NCBI RefSeq assembly: GCF_001567565.1
Contig: NZ_LSSW01000013.1
Coordinates: forward strand, 124,001-188,000
Source: Ectopseudomonas composti
GTDB taxonomy: Bacteria; Pseudomonadota; Gammaproteobacteria; Pseudomonadales; Pseudomonadaceae
Reading direction: 5' to 3'
Length of the DNA: 64,000 nucleotides
A program made the translations under genes and the position numbers. Shown here piece after piece: positions 19,248-28,349 of the stretch; position 1 is the first letter of the stretch; each line of letters begins with the position of its first letter. The notes under the pieces were generated by a model, which was given only the letters and a program-made list of their open reading frames with translations, ran no database searches and was not told the origin of the DNA.

Positions 19248-19290
19248 CATCACTGCCCGCTGCAGCCTCGGGTTGCAGCGGGCAGTGATG
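19248..19290 (+). terminator. Strong hairpin after opgGH
   Basis: A 17-bp stem (19248-19264 with 19274-19290) and a 9-nt loop starts right at the opgH stop codon and is followed by CCTTTG. The stem is long and GC-rich; the T tract is poor. Confidence 0.65.
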
Positions 19291-19440
19291 CCTTTGTGAC
19301 ATACCCGCTAACATTTGCATGTCCTCCGGCGCTCTGCCGGGCGGCACCATTGCGTCTGGATCGGGTCTTTCCCACGGATAGCGGCTTTCTGCCGCCTGGC
19401 CCGATTACCGTTTCGTTCATGACATTGGAGAGGAACCACC

Positions 19441-19974
19441 ATGTCGAATCTGCATGATTGCGCGCAGCGCTACGGCGCAGTTACGCGTTGGCTGCACTGG
19501 GGTATGGCCGTTTTGCTGGGTTGGCAATTTTTGACCGTACTGGCGCATACCCTGATGGAAGACAGCGCTCTGGATAAGTTTTTCTGGGGGACGCACAAGG
19601 CCACGGGGCTGGTGCTCATGGTGCTGGTGGTGGTGCGCCTGCTCTGGGCGCTGTACAACAGCGGCCGCCGACCTGCGCCAGTAAGCTCGCTCGCGCGCAT
19701 AGGCCATCTGGCGTTGTATGGTTTGCTGTTCGTGATTCCCTTTATCGCGCTGCTGCGCCAGTACGGCTCGGGGCGTGAGTTCATCGCTTTCGGCATGACC
19801 GTCATGCCCGGTTTCAGCGATGACAAGATCGAGTGGATGATCGCCCCGGCCAGCCTGTTGCATGGCAATCTCGGCTGGCTGCTGCTGTTCATGGTGATCG
19901 GCCATGCGGCCATGGCTTTCGTCCATCGCCGTCAGGGCGGCGAGGACGTGATGGCGCGCATTATCGGTCGGTGA
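19441..19974 (+). CDS. Cytochrome b561
   Basis: The 177-residue protein has four transmembrane segments and the b561 (CybB) histidine pattern: RWLHWGM near residue 18, GTHKATGLVL in helix 2, LLHGNLGW in helix 3-4 and VIGHAAMAFVHR in helix 4. These histidines bind two hemes, allowing electron transfer from quinol or superoxide across the inner membrane. GAGAGGAACCACC gives a good ribosome site. It stands alone, after the opgGH terminator and before a probable sRNA. Confidence 0.87.
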   Translation: MSNLHDCAQRYGAVTRWLHWGMAVLLGWQFLTVLAHTLMEDSALDKFFWGTHKATGLVLMVLVVVRLLWALYNSGRRPAPVSSLARIGHLALYGLLFVIPFIALLRQYGSGREFIAFGMTVMPGFSDDKIEWMIAPASLLHGNLGWLLLFMVIGHAAMAFVHRRQGGEDVMARIIGR

Positions 19975-19984
19975 TTCAGCCAGC

Positions 19985-20052
19985 TATAGCGAATGTCTTA
20001 CACGCCGTGGCGGTAAGCGCCGCTTTTGCCGAGACTGGCCAGTCATTAATCT
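19985..20052 (+). promoter_or_regulatory. Putative promoter with GacA-like upstream site for the sRNA
   Basis: TATAGC-N6-CTTACA at 19985-20002 has the spacing of the GacA upstream site TGTAAG-N6-CTTACA, with the right half exact and the left half matching only 3 of 6. A -35-like TTTTGC (20024-20029) and a -10-like TAATCT (20047-20052), 17 bp apart, would start transcription near 20059. The evidence is pattern matching by eye. Confidence 0.4.
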
Positions 20053-20058
20053 ACACAC

Positions 20059-20167
20059 ATCCCCTGCAGCGACGGAGCGCTGAGGATCAAGGAAGATGAC
20101 CAGGCCATGAATGGCCACCGACAGGATGTCGGATGGTTGGGAAGAAACCCGCTTAGGCGGGTTTTTT
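20059..20167 (+). ncRNA. Candidate Rsm/Csr-type regulatory sRNA
   Basis: No protein is encoded in the 280 bp between cytochrome b561 and the helicase gene, yet the segment has a promoter-like start and a strong intrinsic terminator, defining an RNA of about 110 nt. It contains six GGA motifs (20074, 20084, 20091, 20124, 20131, 20140). One is displayed in the loop of the perfect hairpin CGAC-AGGAT-GTCG (20120-20129 region), the standard RsmA/CsrA binding form, and GGATGT matches the known selected consensus. RsmX, RsmY and RsmZ have the same size, motif density and terminator. Family membership is inference; I do not recall any of the named Rsm RNAs at this location. Confidence 0.5.
20145..20167 (+). 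terminator. Rho-independent terminator
   Basis: AAACCCGC (20145-20152) and GCGGGTTT (20157-20164) pair over 8 bp with a TTAG loop and run into six T residues. It ends the candidate sRNA. Confidence 0.85.
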
Positions 20168-20254
20168 GTTGCCTGCAGAAAAGTGCTTACGCGTTCCTGC
20201 CGATGAAGGGCAGCAGAGCCAGCCGCTTGTTCATGGGAGCGCCTGAAGTGCCGA

Positions 20255-22171
20255 TCAGCCTGCAGCTTGCGCGATTGGCCGGCTCGCTGCCAAGCATTGC
20301 GTGGCGCCCTGGGCCTTGCGCGTGTACCACAGCACCCGGCTCACGCCGCGGGTGATGGCTACGTAGGCCAGGCGCCGGGCTTCGTCCTGCATGGCCTGGT
20401 CGTAGTTGCCGGCGAAGAAGCCGCACTGGGCGTAGAGCGCATTGCGCAGCGGGTGTTTGTCCACGGGCAGGCAGTCGTCGAGGATGATTGCCACCTCGGC
20501 CTGCAGGCCCTTGGCGCGGTGGATGGTCATGGTTCTGACCGGCAGTTGTTTGTCGAGCTGTGCGCGCACCTGCTGCAGCGGCTCGTTGCGCCGGCTGAGC
20601 AGCAGCACGGCGGTGCGGTCGGCATTGGGGCGCTGGCTGACGTGCTGGCACTGCGCGGTGATTTCCTTGAGCAGCGCCGGCAGGCCGCTGGCCAGGTCGA
20701 AGCGCTGGACCAGCCTGACGCCATGGTCGCCCGGTTGCATGGCCTTGGCCGCGACGCAGGTCTTCGCCTGCTTGCTGTGCACCTCGGCCAGCACCTTCTC
20801 GCCATCGCGGATCACTGCTTCGATGCTGCGGTAGTTGGTGCTCAGCAGCAGGGTGGCGCTCTTGCCGCGTCCACGGCTGGGGAAGTGCCGGTCGAAATCG
20901 ATGAACAGTTCCGGCGAGCTGCCGCGCCAGCCGTAGATCGACTGCCAGTCATCGCCGATGGCCATCAGGCTGATGCGCTCACCTGCAGCGTGCAGGCGGC
21001 GATGCACGGCCTGCAGCCAGAGCACGATCTGTGGCGAGATGTCCTGAAACTCGTCGATCAGCAGGTGGCTCAGGGCGAGCAGGGCAGGCCCGGGTTTGCC
21101 GGCATCGGCACTTTGCAGGCGCTCGCTCAGTTGCGCGAAGGCACCGTTGAAGCTGACCAGGCCCTGACTGTGCAGCAGGGCGGTGAAATGTTCCTGGAAA
21201 CGCTGCATGGCCTCGATGAAGTCACGCTCGCGGGGCGCGCAGCCGAGCGCCTTCACATCCAGGCGGTCGAGGCGAATGCCCAAGCTCTCGGCGAAATCGA
21301 TCTGCCCGTGCAGCAACTCAAACAATGGCAGGGCAGTGAACTCGCCGGGCAGCTTGCAGGCATCCAGCGGCGCCCGGGGTTTGCCCTTTGGTGGCTCTTC
21401 CGGGGCCGGTGAGCCAAGCAGGCGGTGAGTCAGGGCGCGAAAGCGCGCATCGGCAGCGTAGGCGTTCTGGTAGGCCTGCTTGAGCAGGCGTTGTTGCGCG
21501 GGGCGCAGGCGAGCGCCAGCGAGCGGGTTGTCCGGCTCGTCGCTGGGGTCGTCCAGTTGTTCGAACCAGCGCGGGTTGCCCAGGCGCTCCTTGGCCAGTG
21601 CGGCCATCGCAGCGTGGAAGGTGCGTACGCACTGGCGCGCATCGTGCGGGTAGTGCCAGAAGCCCAGCAGGTGTTGCAGGCGTTCGCGCAGCTCGCTGCA
21701 CGAGGCGTTGGTAAAGGAGATCACCGTCAGCCGCTTTGGGTCGACGTCCAGGTGACAAAGCAGGAACACCACGCGCAGCACCAGGGTGCTCGACTTGCCC
21801 GAGCCGGCGCCGGCGAAGATGCGCGCCAGCGGGGCGCGGCAGAGGATCATCGCCCACTGTTCGTCCGACGGTGCGCCGATCAGACCGGCGCTCACCGCCT
21901 GGGCCACGCGTTCGCGCATGGCCTGCACCTGGGCGTCTTCGATCTTCAGTCGGGTCGCGGGGTAGATACCAGCAGGGCCAGGTTTGCTCTTGGCCGATTT
22001 GCTGGCGGTCGCTTTCTTGCTGCCGGTGGATTTCTTCTTGCTCTGCTTGCGTGCGGGTTTGCGCGGCTGCGCGGCTTCGCGCTCGGCGCGCAGGTAGGCG
22101 GTGGTGCGGGGGAAGTAACGGGCGAGGGTGCTGGACAGCAGTTGTTTGTAGTGCGCGACGGCAGAAAGCAT
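20255..22171 (-). CDS. UvrD/Rep-family DNA helicase, helicase IV-like
   Basis: The 638-residue protein has the superfamily 1 helicase motifs: Walker A GAGSGKSST near residue 119, Ia VISFTNASCSELRERL, motif II LLIDEFQDI near 370, motif III GDDWQSIYGWRG, motif V TIHRAKGLQAEVAIIL and motif VI YVAITRGVSRVLWY. GDDWQSIY resembles E. coli HelD. An unusual lysine/serine-rich linker (around residues 35-65) precedes the core. It probably unwinds DNA during repair. The start is taken as MLSAVAHYKQ at 22171; the ribosome site is weak and an upstream start at 22234 cannot be excluded. Confidence 0.85.
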   Translation of the reverse strand: MLSAVAHYKQLLSSTLARYFPRTTAYLRAEREAAQPRKPARKQSKKKSTGSKKATASKSAKSKPGPAGIYPATRLKIEDAQVQAMRERVAQAVSAGLIGAPSDEQWAMILCRAPLARIFAGAGSGKSSTLVLRVVFLLCHLDVDPKRLTVISFTNASCSELRERLQHLLGFWHYPHDARQCVRTFHAAMAALAKERLGNPRWFEQLDDPSDEPDNPLAGARLRPAQQRLLKQAYQNAYAADARFRALTHRLLGSPAPEEPPKGKPRAPLDACKLPGEFTALPLFELLHGQIDFAESLGIRLDRLDVKALGCAPRERDFIEAMQRFQEHFTALLHSQGLVSFNGAFAQLSERLQSADAGKPGPALLALSHLLIDEFQDISPQIVLWLQAVHRRLHAAGERISLMAIGDDWQSIYGWRGSSPELFIDFDRHFPSRGRGKSATLLLSTNYRSIEAVIRDGEKVLAEVHSKQAKTCVAAKAMQPGDHGVRLVQRFDLASGLPALLKEITAQCQHVSQRPNADRTAVLLLSRRNEPLQQVRAQLDKQLPVRTMTIHRAKGLQAEVAIILDDCLPVDKHPLRNALYAQCGFFAGNYDQAMQDEARRLAYVAITRGVSRVLWYTRKAQGATQCLAASRPIAQAAG

Positions 22172-22320
22172 GCGGTGATGATGACCTGGCTGGCAAAGCC
22201 GGAATGATAAGCCCTGGGGCGCGATGGCAGGCAACGGTGGCGCTTCGATAAATGCGCAACTTTGTGCAAGCGCGAGATGTGCGCGGGTTCCAGACTGTGA
22301 TCAGTCTTGGGAGATAGCCG

Positions 22321-23214
22321 ATGAACCTGTCGCTTTACCTGCTTACCGTACTGATCTGGGGCACCACCTGGATCGCCATCAAACTGCAAATGGGCGAGGT
22401 GGCCGTCGCCGCCTCCATCGCCTATCGCTTCGCGCTGGCCTCACTGGTGCTGTTCGCCATGCTCTGGTTCAGCGGCCGCCTGCAGCCGCTGGATCGCCGT
22501 GGCCAGGGCATCTGCCTGATACAGGGGCTCTGTCTGTTCTGCCTCAACTTCCTGTGTTTTTACACCGCCAGCCAGTGGATCCCCAGTGGCCTGATCGCGG
22601 TGATCTTCTCCACGGCTACCCTGTGGAATGCGATCAATGCGCGGCTGTTCTTCAAGCAGCGCATTGCCGCCAATGTGCTGCTCGGTGGCGCACTGGGGCT
22701 GGGCGGTCTGGGCCTGCTGTTCTGGCCGGAACTGGCCGGCCACGAGGCCAGCCGTGAAAGCCTGCTGGGCATCGGTCTGGCGCTGTGCGGCACGTTGTTC
22801 TTCTCGGCCGGCAACATGCTCTCCAGCCTGCAACAGAAGGCCGGGCTCAAGCCGTTGACCACCAACGCCTGGGGCATGCTCTATGGTGCGCTGGTGCTGG
22901 TGGGCATCTGCCTGGTCAGTGGCACGCCGTTCGCCTTCGAGTGGAATGTGCGCTATGTCGGCTCGCTGCTGTACCTGGCGATTCCCGGCTCGGTGATCGG
23001 CTTCACCGCCTACCTGACCCTGGTCGGGCGCATGGGCCCGGAGCGCGCCGCCTACTGCACGGTGCTGTTCCCGGTGGTGGCGTTGAACATCTCGGTGTTC
23101 GCCGAGGGCTATCAGTGGACGGCCCCGGCACTGCTCGGCCTGGGGCTGGTGATGCTGGGCAACGTGCTGGTGTTTCGCAAGCCCAAGCCGGTGCTTACTG
23201 AGGCCAGGGCTTGA
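22321..23214 (+). CDS. EamA-family exporter
   Basis: The 297-residue protein has ten transmembrane segments in two EamA halves, starting MNLSLYLLTVLIWGTTWIAI, the family's common WG(T/S)xxxxxK opening. It includes LIAVIFSTATLWNAI and the second-half IPGSVIGFTAYLTLVGRMGPERAAY. It should export a small metabolite by an unknown coupling. GGAGA sits 8 nt before the ATG. It is distinct from the other EamA gene at 4.7 kb, with little visible similarity beyond the family pattern. Confidence 0.82.
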   Translation: MNLSLYLLTVLIWGTTWIAIKLQMGEVAVAASIAYRFALASLVLFAMLWFSGRLQPLDRRGQGICLIQGLCLFCLNFLCFYTASQWIPSGLIAVIFSTATLWNAINARLFFKQRIAANVLLGGALGLGGLGLLFWPELAGHEASRESLLGIGLALCGTLFFSAGNMLSSLQQKAGLKPLTTNAWGMLYGALVLVGICLVSGTPFAFEWNVRYVGSLLYLAIPGSVIGFTAYLTLVGRMGPERAAYCTVLFPVVALNISVFAEGYQWTAPALLGLGLVMLGNVLVFRKPKPVLTEARA

Positions 23215-23251
23215 TGGCTGGGTCGGTTCGGTGCGCACGGCGCACCGTCGA

Positions 23252-25213
23252 TCAACTCCCGCGAATCAGCGTGCGCAGCATAAAGCGATTGGGGTGGCTG
23301 GCTTCGGCTACGTCACGCGGCACTGGCAGCGGTTCTTCATCCAGCCAGGCGGCGATCAGTTCGCCTGACAGTGGCGCGGTGATCAAACCGCGTGAGCCGT
23401 GGCCGCTGTTGATATACAGACCGTTCAGCCAGGGGCAGGGCGTTTCTGGCACCTGGCGGGCGTCCTTGGCCAGCACGGCATAGGCTTCGTTGAAGGCCTG
23501 GTCAGCGGCCAGCGGGCCTACCAATGGCAGGTAGTCGGGGCTGGTGCAGCGAAAGGCGGCGCGGCCTTGCAGTGTTGCTGGATCGAGCGTCTGGGCATCC
23601 AGTCGCTTGGCCAGATCGAGGGAAATCTCCCGCAGCAGTTCCAGATTGCCGGCATGCTCGGCCACGCTCGGCGTCAGATCATCGCTGTGGAAGTCGAAGC
23701 TGGCGCCCAGGGTGTGCTCCTCATCCCGTGCTGGGGCGACGTAACCTTCGGCGCAGACCACGGTGCGCAGACCACGGCTCGCTTCGCTGGCCGGCAGGCG
23801 GCTGATCTGCCCGCGAATGCGCTTGAGCGGCAGGTTCGCCTCCGGCAGCAGGCAGCTGATCTCGGCGGCGCAGGCCAGCACCAGCACGGGCGCCTCTGCC
23901 AGCACGCCGCGCTCTCCTTCGACGCACCAGCGATCATTCTGCCGGCTCAGACTCAGCGCCTCCTGATAGGGCCGCAGCTCGATCAACGGGTGTTGCAGCA
24001 GTTGCCGGCATAGCGCCGGTGGATGCACCCAGCCGGCATCCGGGTAGAACAGGCCGCCGGCCGCCAGGCCGATGCCGGCGCGATCCTCGGCCTCACCCTT
24101 TGTCAGCGTATGCAGCAGATCATTGGGGAAGGCAGCGGCCAGCTTGCTTTGGCGCTCGGCTTCCTTGGTATCGAAGGCCAGTTGCAGCACACCGCAGGCA
24201 TCCCAGTCCTGGCCACGTTGCAGGCGTTCGAGCTGGCGACGGGTATGGCCGAAGCCGGCGACGATCAGTCGCGACAGTGCCGTGCCGTGGGCCGAGAGTT
24301 TCAGGTAGAGCACGCCCTGCGGATTGCCCGATGCCTCGCGGGCGATGTCGTCGTGACGCTCCAGCAGGGTCACCCGCCAGCCGCGTGCGGCCAGGCTGGC
24401 GGCGCTGGCGCAACCGGCCAGGCCGGCGCCGATGACCACGGCATGGCGTTCGCCAGGCGGCAATACCGGGCGGGCGAACCAGGGCGCCGGGCGCTGCACC
24501 TGCTGCGCCTGGAACGGGCCGGCGAGCATCTCGCGCTTGTGGCCGAAGCCCTTGACCCGTACCACGGCAAAGCCTGCGGCAATCAGGCCACGGCGGACGA
24601 AACCGGCACTGGTAAAGGTGGCCAGCGTGGCGCCTTGAGCCGATAGGCGCGCCAGCTCGGTGAACAGGGCGTCCGTCCACATTTCCGGGTTCTTCGATGG
24701 GGCGAAGCCATCGAGAAACCAGGCGTCGACCTTGGCATCCAGTTGCGGCAGGCATTCGAGCACATCGCCGATCATCAGCGTCAGCACCACGCGGCCGCCG
24801 TCGAGCAGCAGGCGCTGGAAGCCGGGATGCATGGCGCGATACTGCGCCAGCAGTTGCTCGGCGTAAGGCGCCAGCTCCGACCACAGGGCCAGGGCGCGCT
24901 GCAGATCGGCCTGGGTCAGGGGGAATTTCTCCACGCTGACGAAGTGCAGTCGCGCGTCACTCGGGGCGTGCTCGGCGAAGGCCTGCCAGGCGCAGAGAAA
25001 GTTGAGCCCGGTGCCGAAACCGGTTTCGCCGATCACCAGTCGTCCGCCCGCTGGCAGGGCCTGGCAGCGCTCGATGATGTGGTTGTGGGCGAGGAACACG
25101 TGACGGGTTTCCTCCAGGCCGTTGGCGCGGGAGAAGTACACGTCGCCATAGCTGCGCGACAGTGGCTGGCCGTGTTCGTCCCAGTCGAGCTGGGCATTGT
25201 GCAGATCGGGCAT
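23252..25213 (-). CDS. mnmC: MnmC, bifunctional tRNA 5-methylaminomethyl-2-thiouridine synthase
   Basis: The 653-residue protein has both MnmC halves. The N-terminal MnmC2 methyltransferase has GETGFGTGLNFL and DAWFLDGFAPSKNPEMW; the C-terminal MnmC1 oxidoreductase has the FAD-binding AVVIGAGLAGCASAASLAARG and ends with YINSGHGSRGLITAPL. MnmC converts cmnm5s2U34 to nm5s2U and then mnm5s2U in tRNAs for Lys, Glu and Gln. The window also holds MnmH, which acts on the same wobble base by swapping sulfur for selenium. Confidence 0.93.
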   Translation of the reverse strand: MPDLHNAQLDWDEHGQPLSRSYGDVYFSRANGLEETRHVFLAHNHIIERCQALPAGGRLVIGETGFGTGLNFLCAWQAFAEHAPSDARLHFVSVEKFPLTQADLQRALALWSELAPYAEQLLAQYRAMHPGFQRLLLDGGRVVLTLMIGDVLECLPQLDAKVDAWFLDGFAPSKNPEMWTDALFTELARLSAQGATLATFTSAGFVRRGLIAAGFAVVRVKGFGHKREMLAGPFQAQQVQRPAPWFARPVLPPGERHAVVIGAGLAGCASAASLAARGWRVTLLERHDDIAREASGNPQGVLYLKLSAHGTALSRLIVAGFGHTRRQLERLQRGQDWDACGVLQLAFDTKEAERQSKLAAAFPNDLLHTLTKGEAEDRAGIGLAAGGLFYPDAGWVHPPALCRQLLQHPLIELRPYQEALSLSRQNDRWCVEGERGVLAEAPVLVLACAAEISCLLPEANLPLKRIRGQISRLPASEASRGLRTVVCAEGYVAPARDEEHTLGASFDFHSDDLTPSVAEHAGNLELLREISLDLAKRLDAQTLDPATLQGRAAFRCTSPDYLPLVGPLAADQAFNEAYAVLAKDARQVPETPCPWLNGLYINSGHGSRGLITAPLSGELIAAWLDEEPLPVPRDVAEASHPNRFMLRTLIRGS

Positions 25214-25358
25214 GACGGAGTTCCGGGCAGAGCAGGCGGCGATTCTAACCGCTGCGCACGCCGTTTACCCGGCGCAGGTCAATCGGCATGGCGTGTCCCT
25301 AGGGCAAAGTCGCAGCTGATCCGTTACGCTCTAGCGATCATTCCAGGGAGGTCACTGC

Positions 25359-26846
25359 ATGTTCGAATCCGCCGAAATCGGCCGCACCATCGACAAGGCC
25401 ACGTTCGAGGCCGAGGAACCGGCGCTACGCGAGGCGTTGCTGGAGGCGCAGTACGAGCTCAAGCAGCAGGCACGCTTTCCGGTGATCGTGCTGATCAACG
25501 GCGTCGAGGGGGCTGGCAAGGGCGAGACGGTGAAGCTGCTCAACGAGTGGATGGATCCGCGGCTGATCCAGGTCAGCACCTTCGATATACAGACCGATGA
25601 AGAGCTGGCGCGGCCGCCGGCCTGGCGCTACTGGCGACAGTTGCCGCCGAAAGGGCGCATGGGCGTGTTCTTCGGCAACTGGTACAGCCAGATGCTGCAG
25701 GGCCGGGTGCATGGCGAGTTCAAGGACGCGGTGCTGGATCAGTCCATCGACGGTGCCGAACGCCTGGAACGCATGCTCTGCGACGAGGGCGCGCTGATCT
25801 TCAAGTTCTGGTTTCACCTGTCCAAGAAGCACATGAAGGCGCGCCTGGAGGCGCTCAAGGAAGACCCGCTGCACAGCTGGCGCATCAGCCCGCTGGACTG
25901 GCAGCAATCGAAGACCTACGACAAGTTCGTGCGCCACGGCGAGCGCATCCTGCGCCGCACCAGCCGCGACTACGCGCCCTGGTACGTGGTCGAGGGCGTC
26001 GATCACTACTACCGCAGCCTTACCGTCGGGCGCATCCTGCTCGAAGGTCTGCAGGCGGCGCTGGCCAATCCGCAGCGATCGAAGCTGCAGCCACATTCGG
26101 CGCCACTGGTCTCGAGCCTGGACAATCGCGGCCTGCTGGCCAGTCTGGACATGACCCAGACCCTGGACAAGGACGACTACAAGGAGCAACTGGCCACCGA
26201 GCAGGCGCGCCTGTCCGGCCTGATGCGTGACAAGCGCATGCGCAAGCACGCGCTGATCGCGGCGTTCGAAGGCAACGATGCCGCCGGCAAGGGCGGCGCC
26301 ATCCGCCGCGTCACTGGCGCGCTGGATCCGCGTCAGTACCGCATCGTGCCAGTGGCGGCGCCGACCGAGGAGGAACGCGCCCAGCCCTATCTGTGGCGTT
26401 TCTGGCGGCATATCCCGGCGCGTGGGCACTTCACCATCTTCGACCGCAGCTGGTACGGCCGTGTGCTGGTGGAGCGGGTCGAGGGCTTCTGCAGCCAGGC
26501 CGACTGGCTACGCGCCTATGGCGAGATCAACGACTTCGAGGAAGAGCTGACCAACGCCGGGGTGATCCTGGTGAAGTTCTGGCTGGCCATCGATCAGCAG
26601 ACGCAACTGGAGCGCTTCAAGGAGCGCGAGCAGATCCCGTTCAAGCGCTTCAAGATCACCGAAGAGGACTGGCGCAACCGCGACAAGTGGGACGACTACG
26701 CCGATGCGGTGGGCGACATGGTCGACCGCACCAGCACCGAGATCGCGCCCTGGACGCTGATCGAGGCCAACGACAAGCGCTTCGCCCGGGTCAAGGTGTT
26801 GCGCACCATCAACGAGGCCATCGAGGCGGCGTTCGCCAGGGATTGA
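25359..26846 (+). CDS. pap: Polyphosphate:AMP phosphotransferase (class II PPK2)
   Basis: The 495-residue protein is a tandem fusion of two PPK2 domains. Each has a Walker A: NGVEGAGKGETVKLL in the first half and EGNDAAGKGGAIRRV in the second. The lid and Walker B segments (IFDRSWYGRVLVERVEGF) are complete only in the second half; the first has the shorter FFGNWYSQML. This two-domain layout is the class II PPK2 type, which phosphorylates AMP to ADP with polyphosphate; catalysis is by the C-terminal domain in studied cases. GGGAGG precedes the ATG. It is followed by a REP-type repeat. Confidence 0.9.
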   Translation: MFESAEIGRTIDKATFEAEEPALREALLEAQYELKQQARFPVIVLINGVEGAGKGETVKLLNEWMDPRLIQVSTFDIQTDEELARPPAWRYWRQLPPKGRMGVFFGNWYSQMLQGRVHGEFKDAVLDQSIDGAERLERMLCDEGALIFKFWFHLSKKHMKARLEALKEDPLHSWRISPLDWQQSKTYDKFVRHGERILRRTSRDYAPWYVVEGVDHYYRSLTVGRILLEGLQAALANPQRSKLQPHSAPLVSSLDNRGLLASLDMTQTLDKDDYKEQLATEQARLSGLMRDKRMRKHALIAAFEGNDAAGKGGAIRRVTGALDPRQYRIVPVAAPTEEERAQPYLWRFWRHIPARGHFTIFDRSWYGRVLVERVEGFCSQADWLRAYGEINDFEEELTNAGVILVKFWLAIDQQTQLERFKEREQIPFKRFKITEEDWRNRDKWDDYADAVGDMVDRTSTEIAPWTLIEANDKRFARVKVLRTINEAIEAAFARD

Positions 26847-26853
26847 AGCGTTA

Positions 26854-26929
26854 ATCGCGGCTGAAGCGGAATGCCGCCCAGCCGCTCCTACGGTATTTAC
26901 TGCAATGTAGGAGCGGCTTCAGCCGCGAT
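26854..26929. repeat. REP-type inverted repeat pair
   Basis: The right copy, GTAGGAGCGGCTTCAGCC (26907-26924) plus GCGAT, faces an interrupted inverted copy (ATCGCGGCTGAAG at 26854-26866 and CCGCTCCTAC at 26881-26890). This is the shape of Pseudomonas REP pairs. A second pair with the same core is at 60364-60415. Confidence 0.7.
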
Positions 26930-27077
26930 GCTTTTGTGTCCTTCCCGAGGGTCACGGGTTGCATCCGGGCTACGCGCTGGCATCGACCCGTATACGCCTG
27001 ATCAATGATGGTCGCGCTCAGGGATCGGCTGGATTTATCTTCACGTCATTCGCCATCCAATAACAACGAGGTGCGTC

Positions 27078-28265
27078 ATGCGTGAAGTGGTGATCGTCGA
27101 CAGCGTACGGACTGGCCTGGCCAAGTCCTTCCGCGGCAAGTTCAATATGACCCGGCCGGATGACATGGCCGCCCATTGCGTCGATGCGCTGCTGGTGCGC
27201 AACGGTATCGACCCGAAGCTGGTCGATGACTGCATCGTCGGTGCCGGCTCCAACGAGGGCGCGCAGGGCATGAACATCGGCCGCAACGTCGCCGTGCTCT
27301 CGCGCCTGGGCAACCCGGTGGCGGGCATGACCCTCAACCGCTTCTGCTCCTCGGGCCTGCAGGCCATCGCCATCGCTGCCAACCAGGTGGCCTCCGGCTG
27401 CAGCGAGATCATCGTCGCCGGCGGCGTCGAGTCCATCACCATGACCCTGAAAAGCATGAACATGGACAACCTGTTCAACCCGCTGCTGCAGCAGGAAAAC
27501 CCCGGCATCTACTACCCCATGGGCAAGACCGCCGAGATCGTCGCCAACCGCTATGGCATCAGCCGCGAGGCGCAGGACGCCTATGCCCTGCAGAGCCAGC
27601 AGCGCACCGCGCGGGCTCAGGCCGAAGGTCTGTTCGCTGACGAAATCGTGCCGATGACGGTGAAGTATCAGGTCGAAGACAAGGCCACTGGCGAGAAGAA
27701 GATCGTCGACGGCGTGGTCGAGGCCGATGACTGCAACCGCCCGGACACCACCCTGGAGTCCCTGGCCAAACTGCAACCGGCGTTCGACCCGGCCGGTAGC
27801 GTGACGGCCGGCAACGCCTCGCAGCTGTCCGATGGTGCTTCCATGACCCTGGTGATGAGCCTGGAAAAAGCGCTGGAACTGGGCCTGACACCCAAGGCCT
27901 ATTTCCGTGGCTTCACCGTGGCCGGTTGCGAGCCGGACGAAATGGGCATCGGCCCGGTGTTCTCGGTGCCCAAGCTACTCAAGGCCAAGGGCCTGAACGT
28001 GGCCGACATCGACCTGTGGGAGCTCAACGAGGCCTTTGCCTCGCAGTGCCTGTACTGCCGCGACACGCTCGGGATCGACAACGAGAAATACAACCTCAAC
28101 GGCGGCTCGATCTCCATCGGCCATCCCTTCGGCATGACCGGTTCGCGTCAGGTTGGCCACCTGGTGCGTGAGCTGCAGCGTCGTGAAATGCGCTACGGCA
28201 TCGTCACCATGTGCGTGGGTGGCGGCATGGGCGCCAGCGGCCTGTTCGAGGCCTATCGCGGCTAA
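27078..28265 (+). CDS. Acetyl-CoA C-acyltransferase (thiolase)
   Basis: The 395-residue enzyme has all three thiolase active-site blocks: acyl-accepting Cys90 in TLNRFCSSGLQAI, His349 in SIGHPFGMTGSR, and Cys379 in MCVGGGMGASG. It cleaves 3-ketoacyl-CoA in beta-oxidation or condenses acetyl-CoA; the direction and chain length are not visible. The length is normal for FadA/FadI-type enzymes. No hydratase/dehydrogenase partner is adjacent, so it is not part of a fadBA operon here. GAGG lies before the ATG. Confidence 0.88.
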   Translation: MREVVIVDSVRTGLAKSFRGKFNMTRPDDMAAHCVDALLVRNGIDPKLVDDCIVGAGSNEGAQGMNIGRNVAVLSRLGNPVAGMTLNRFCSSGLQAIAIAANQVASGCSEIIVAGGVESITMTLKSMNMDNLFNPLLQQENPGIYYPMGKTAEIVANRYGISREAQDAYALQSQQRTARAQAEGLFADEIVPMTVKYQVEDKATGEKKIVDGVVEADDCNRPDTTLESLAKLQPAFDPAGSVTAGNASQLSDGASMTLVMSLEKALELGLTPKAYFRGFTVAGCEPDEMGIGPVFSVPKLLKAKGLNVADIDLWELNEAFASQCLYCRDTLGIDNEKYNLNGGSISIGHPFGMTGSRQVGHLVRELQRREMRYGIVTMCVGGGMGASGLFEAYRG

Positions 28266-28349
28266 ACGACGTAGGCATCGCTGGCCCCACCACGGCCAGC
28301 GATGCGCTGTTTATACTCGCGCTCTGCCCAACGCACGGAGCGCCCGCCG

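Noticed and set aside
19997-20019. CTTAC...GTAAG dyad and the overlapping GGCG-CGCC hairpin as a terminator of cytochrome b561
   Set aside because: The stem is short and the following T run (CTTTTG) is weak; it may contribute but is not called.
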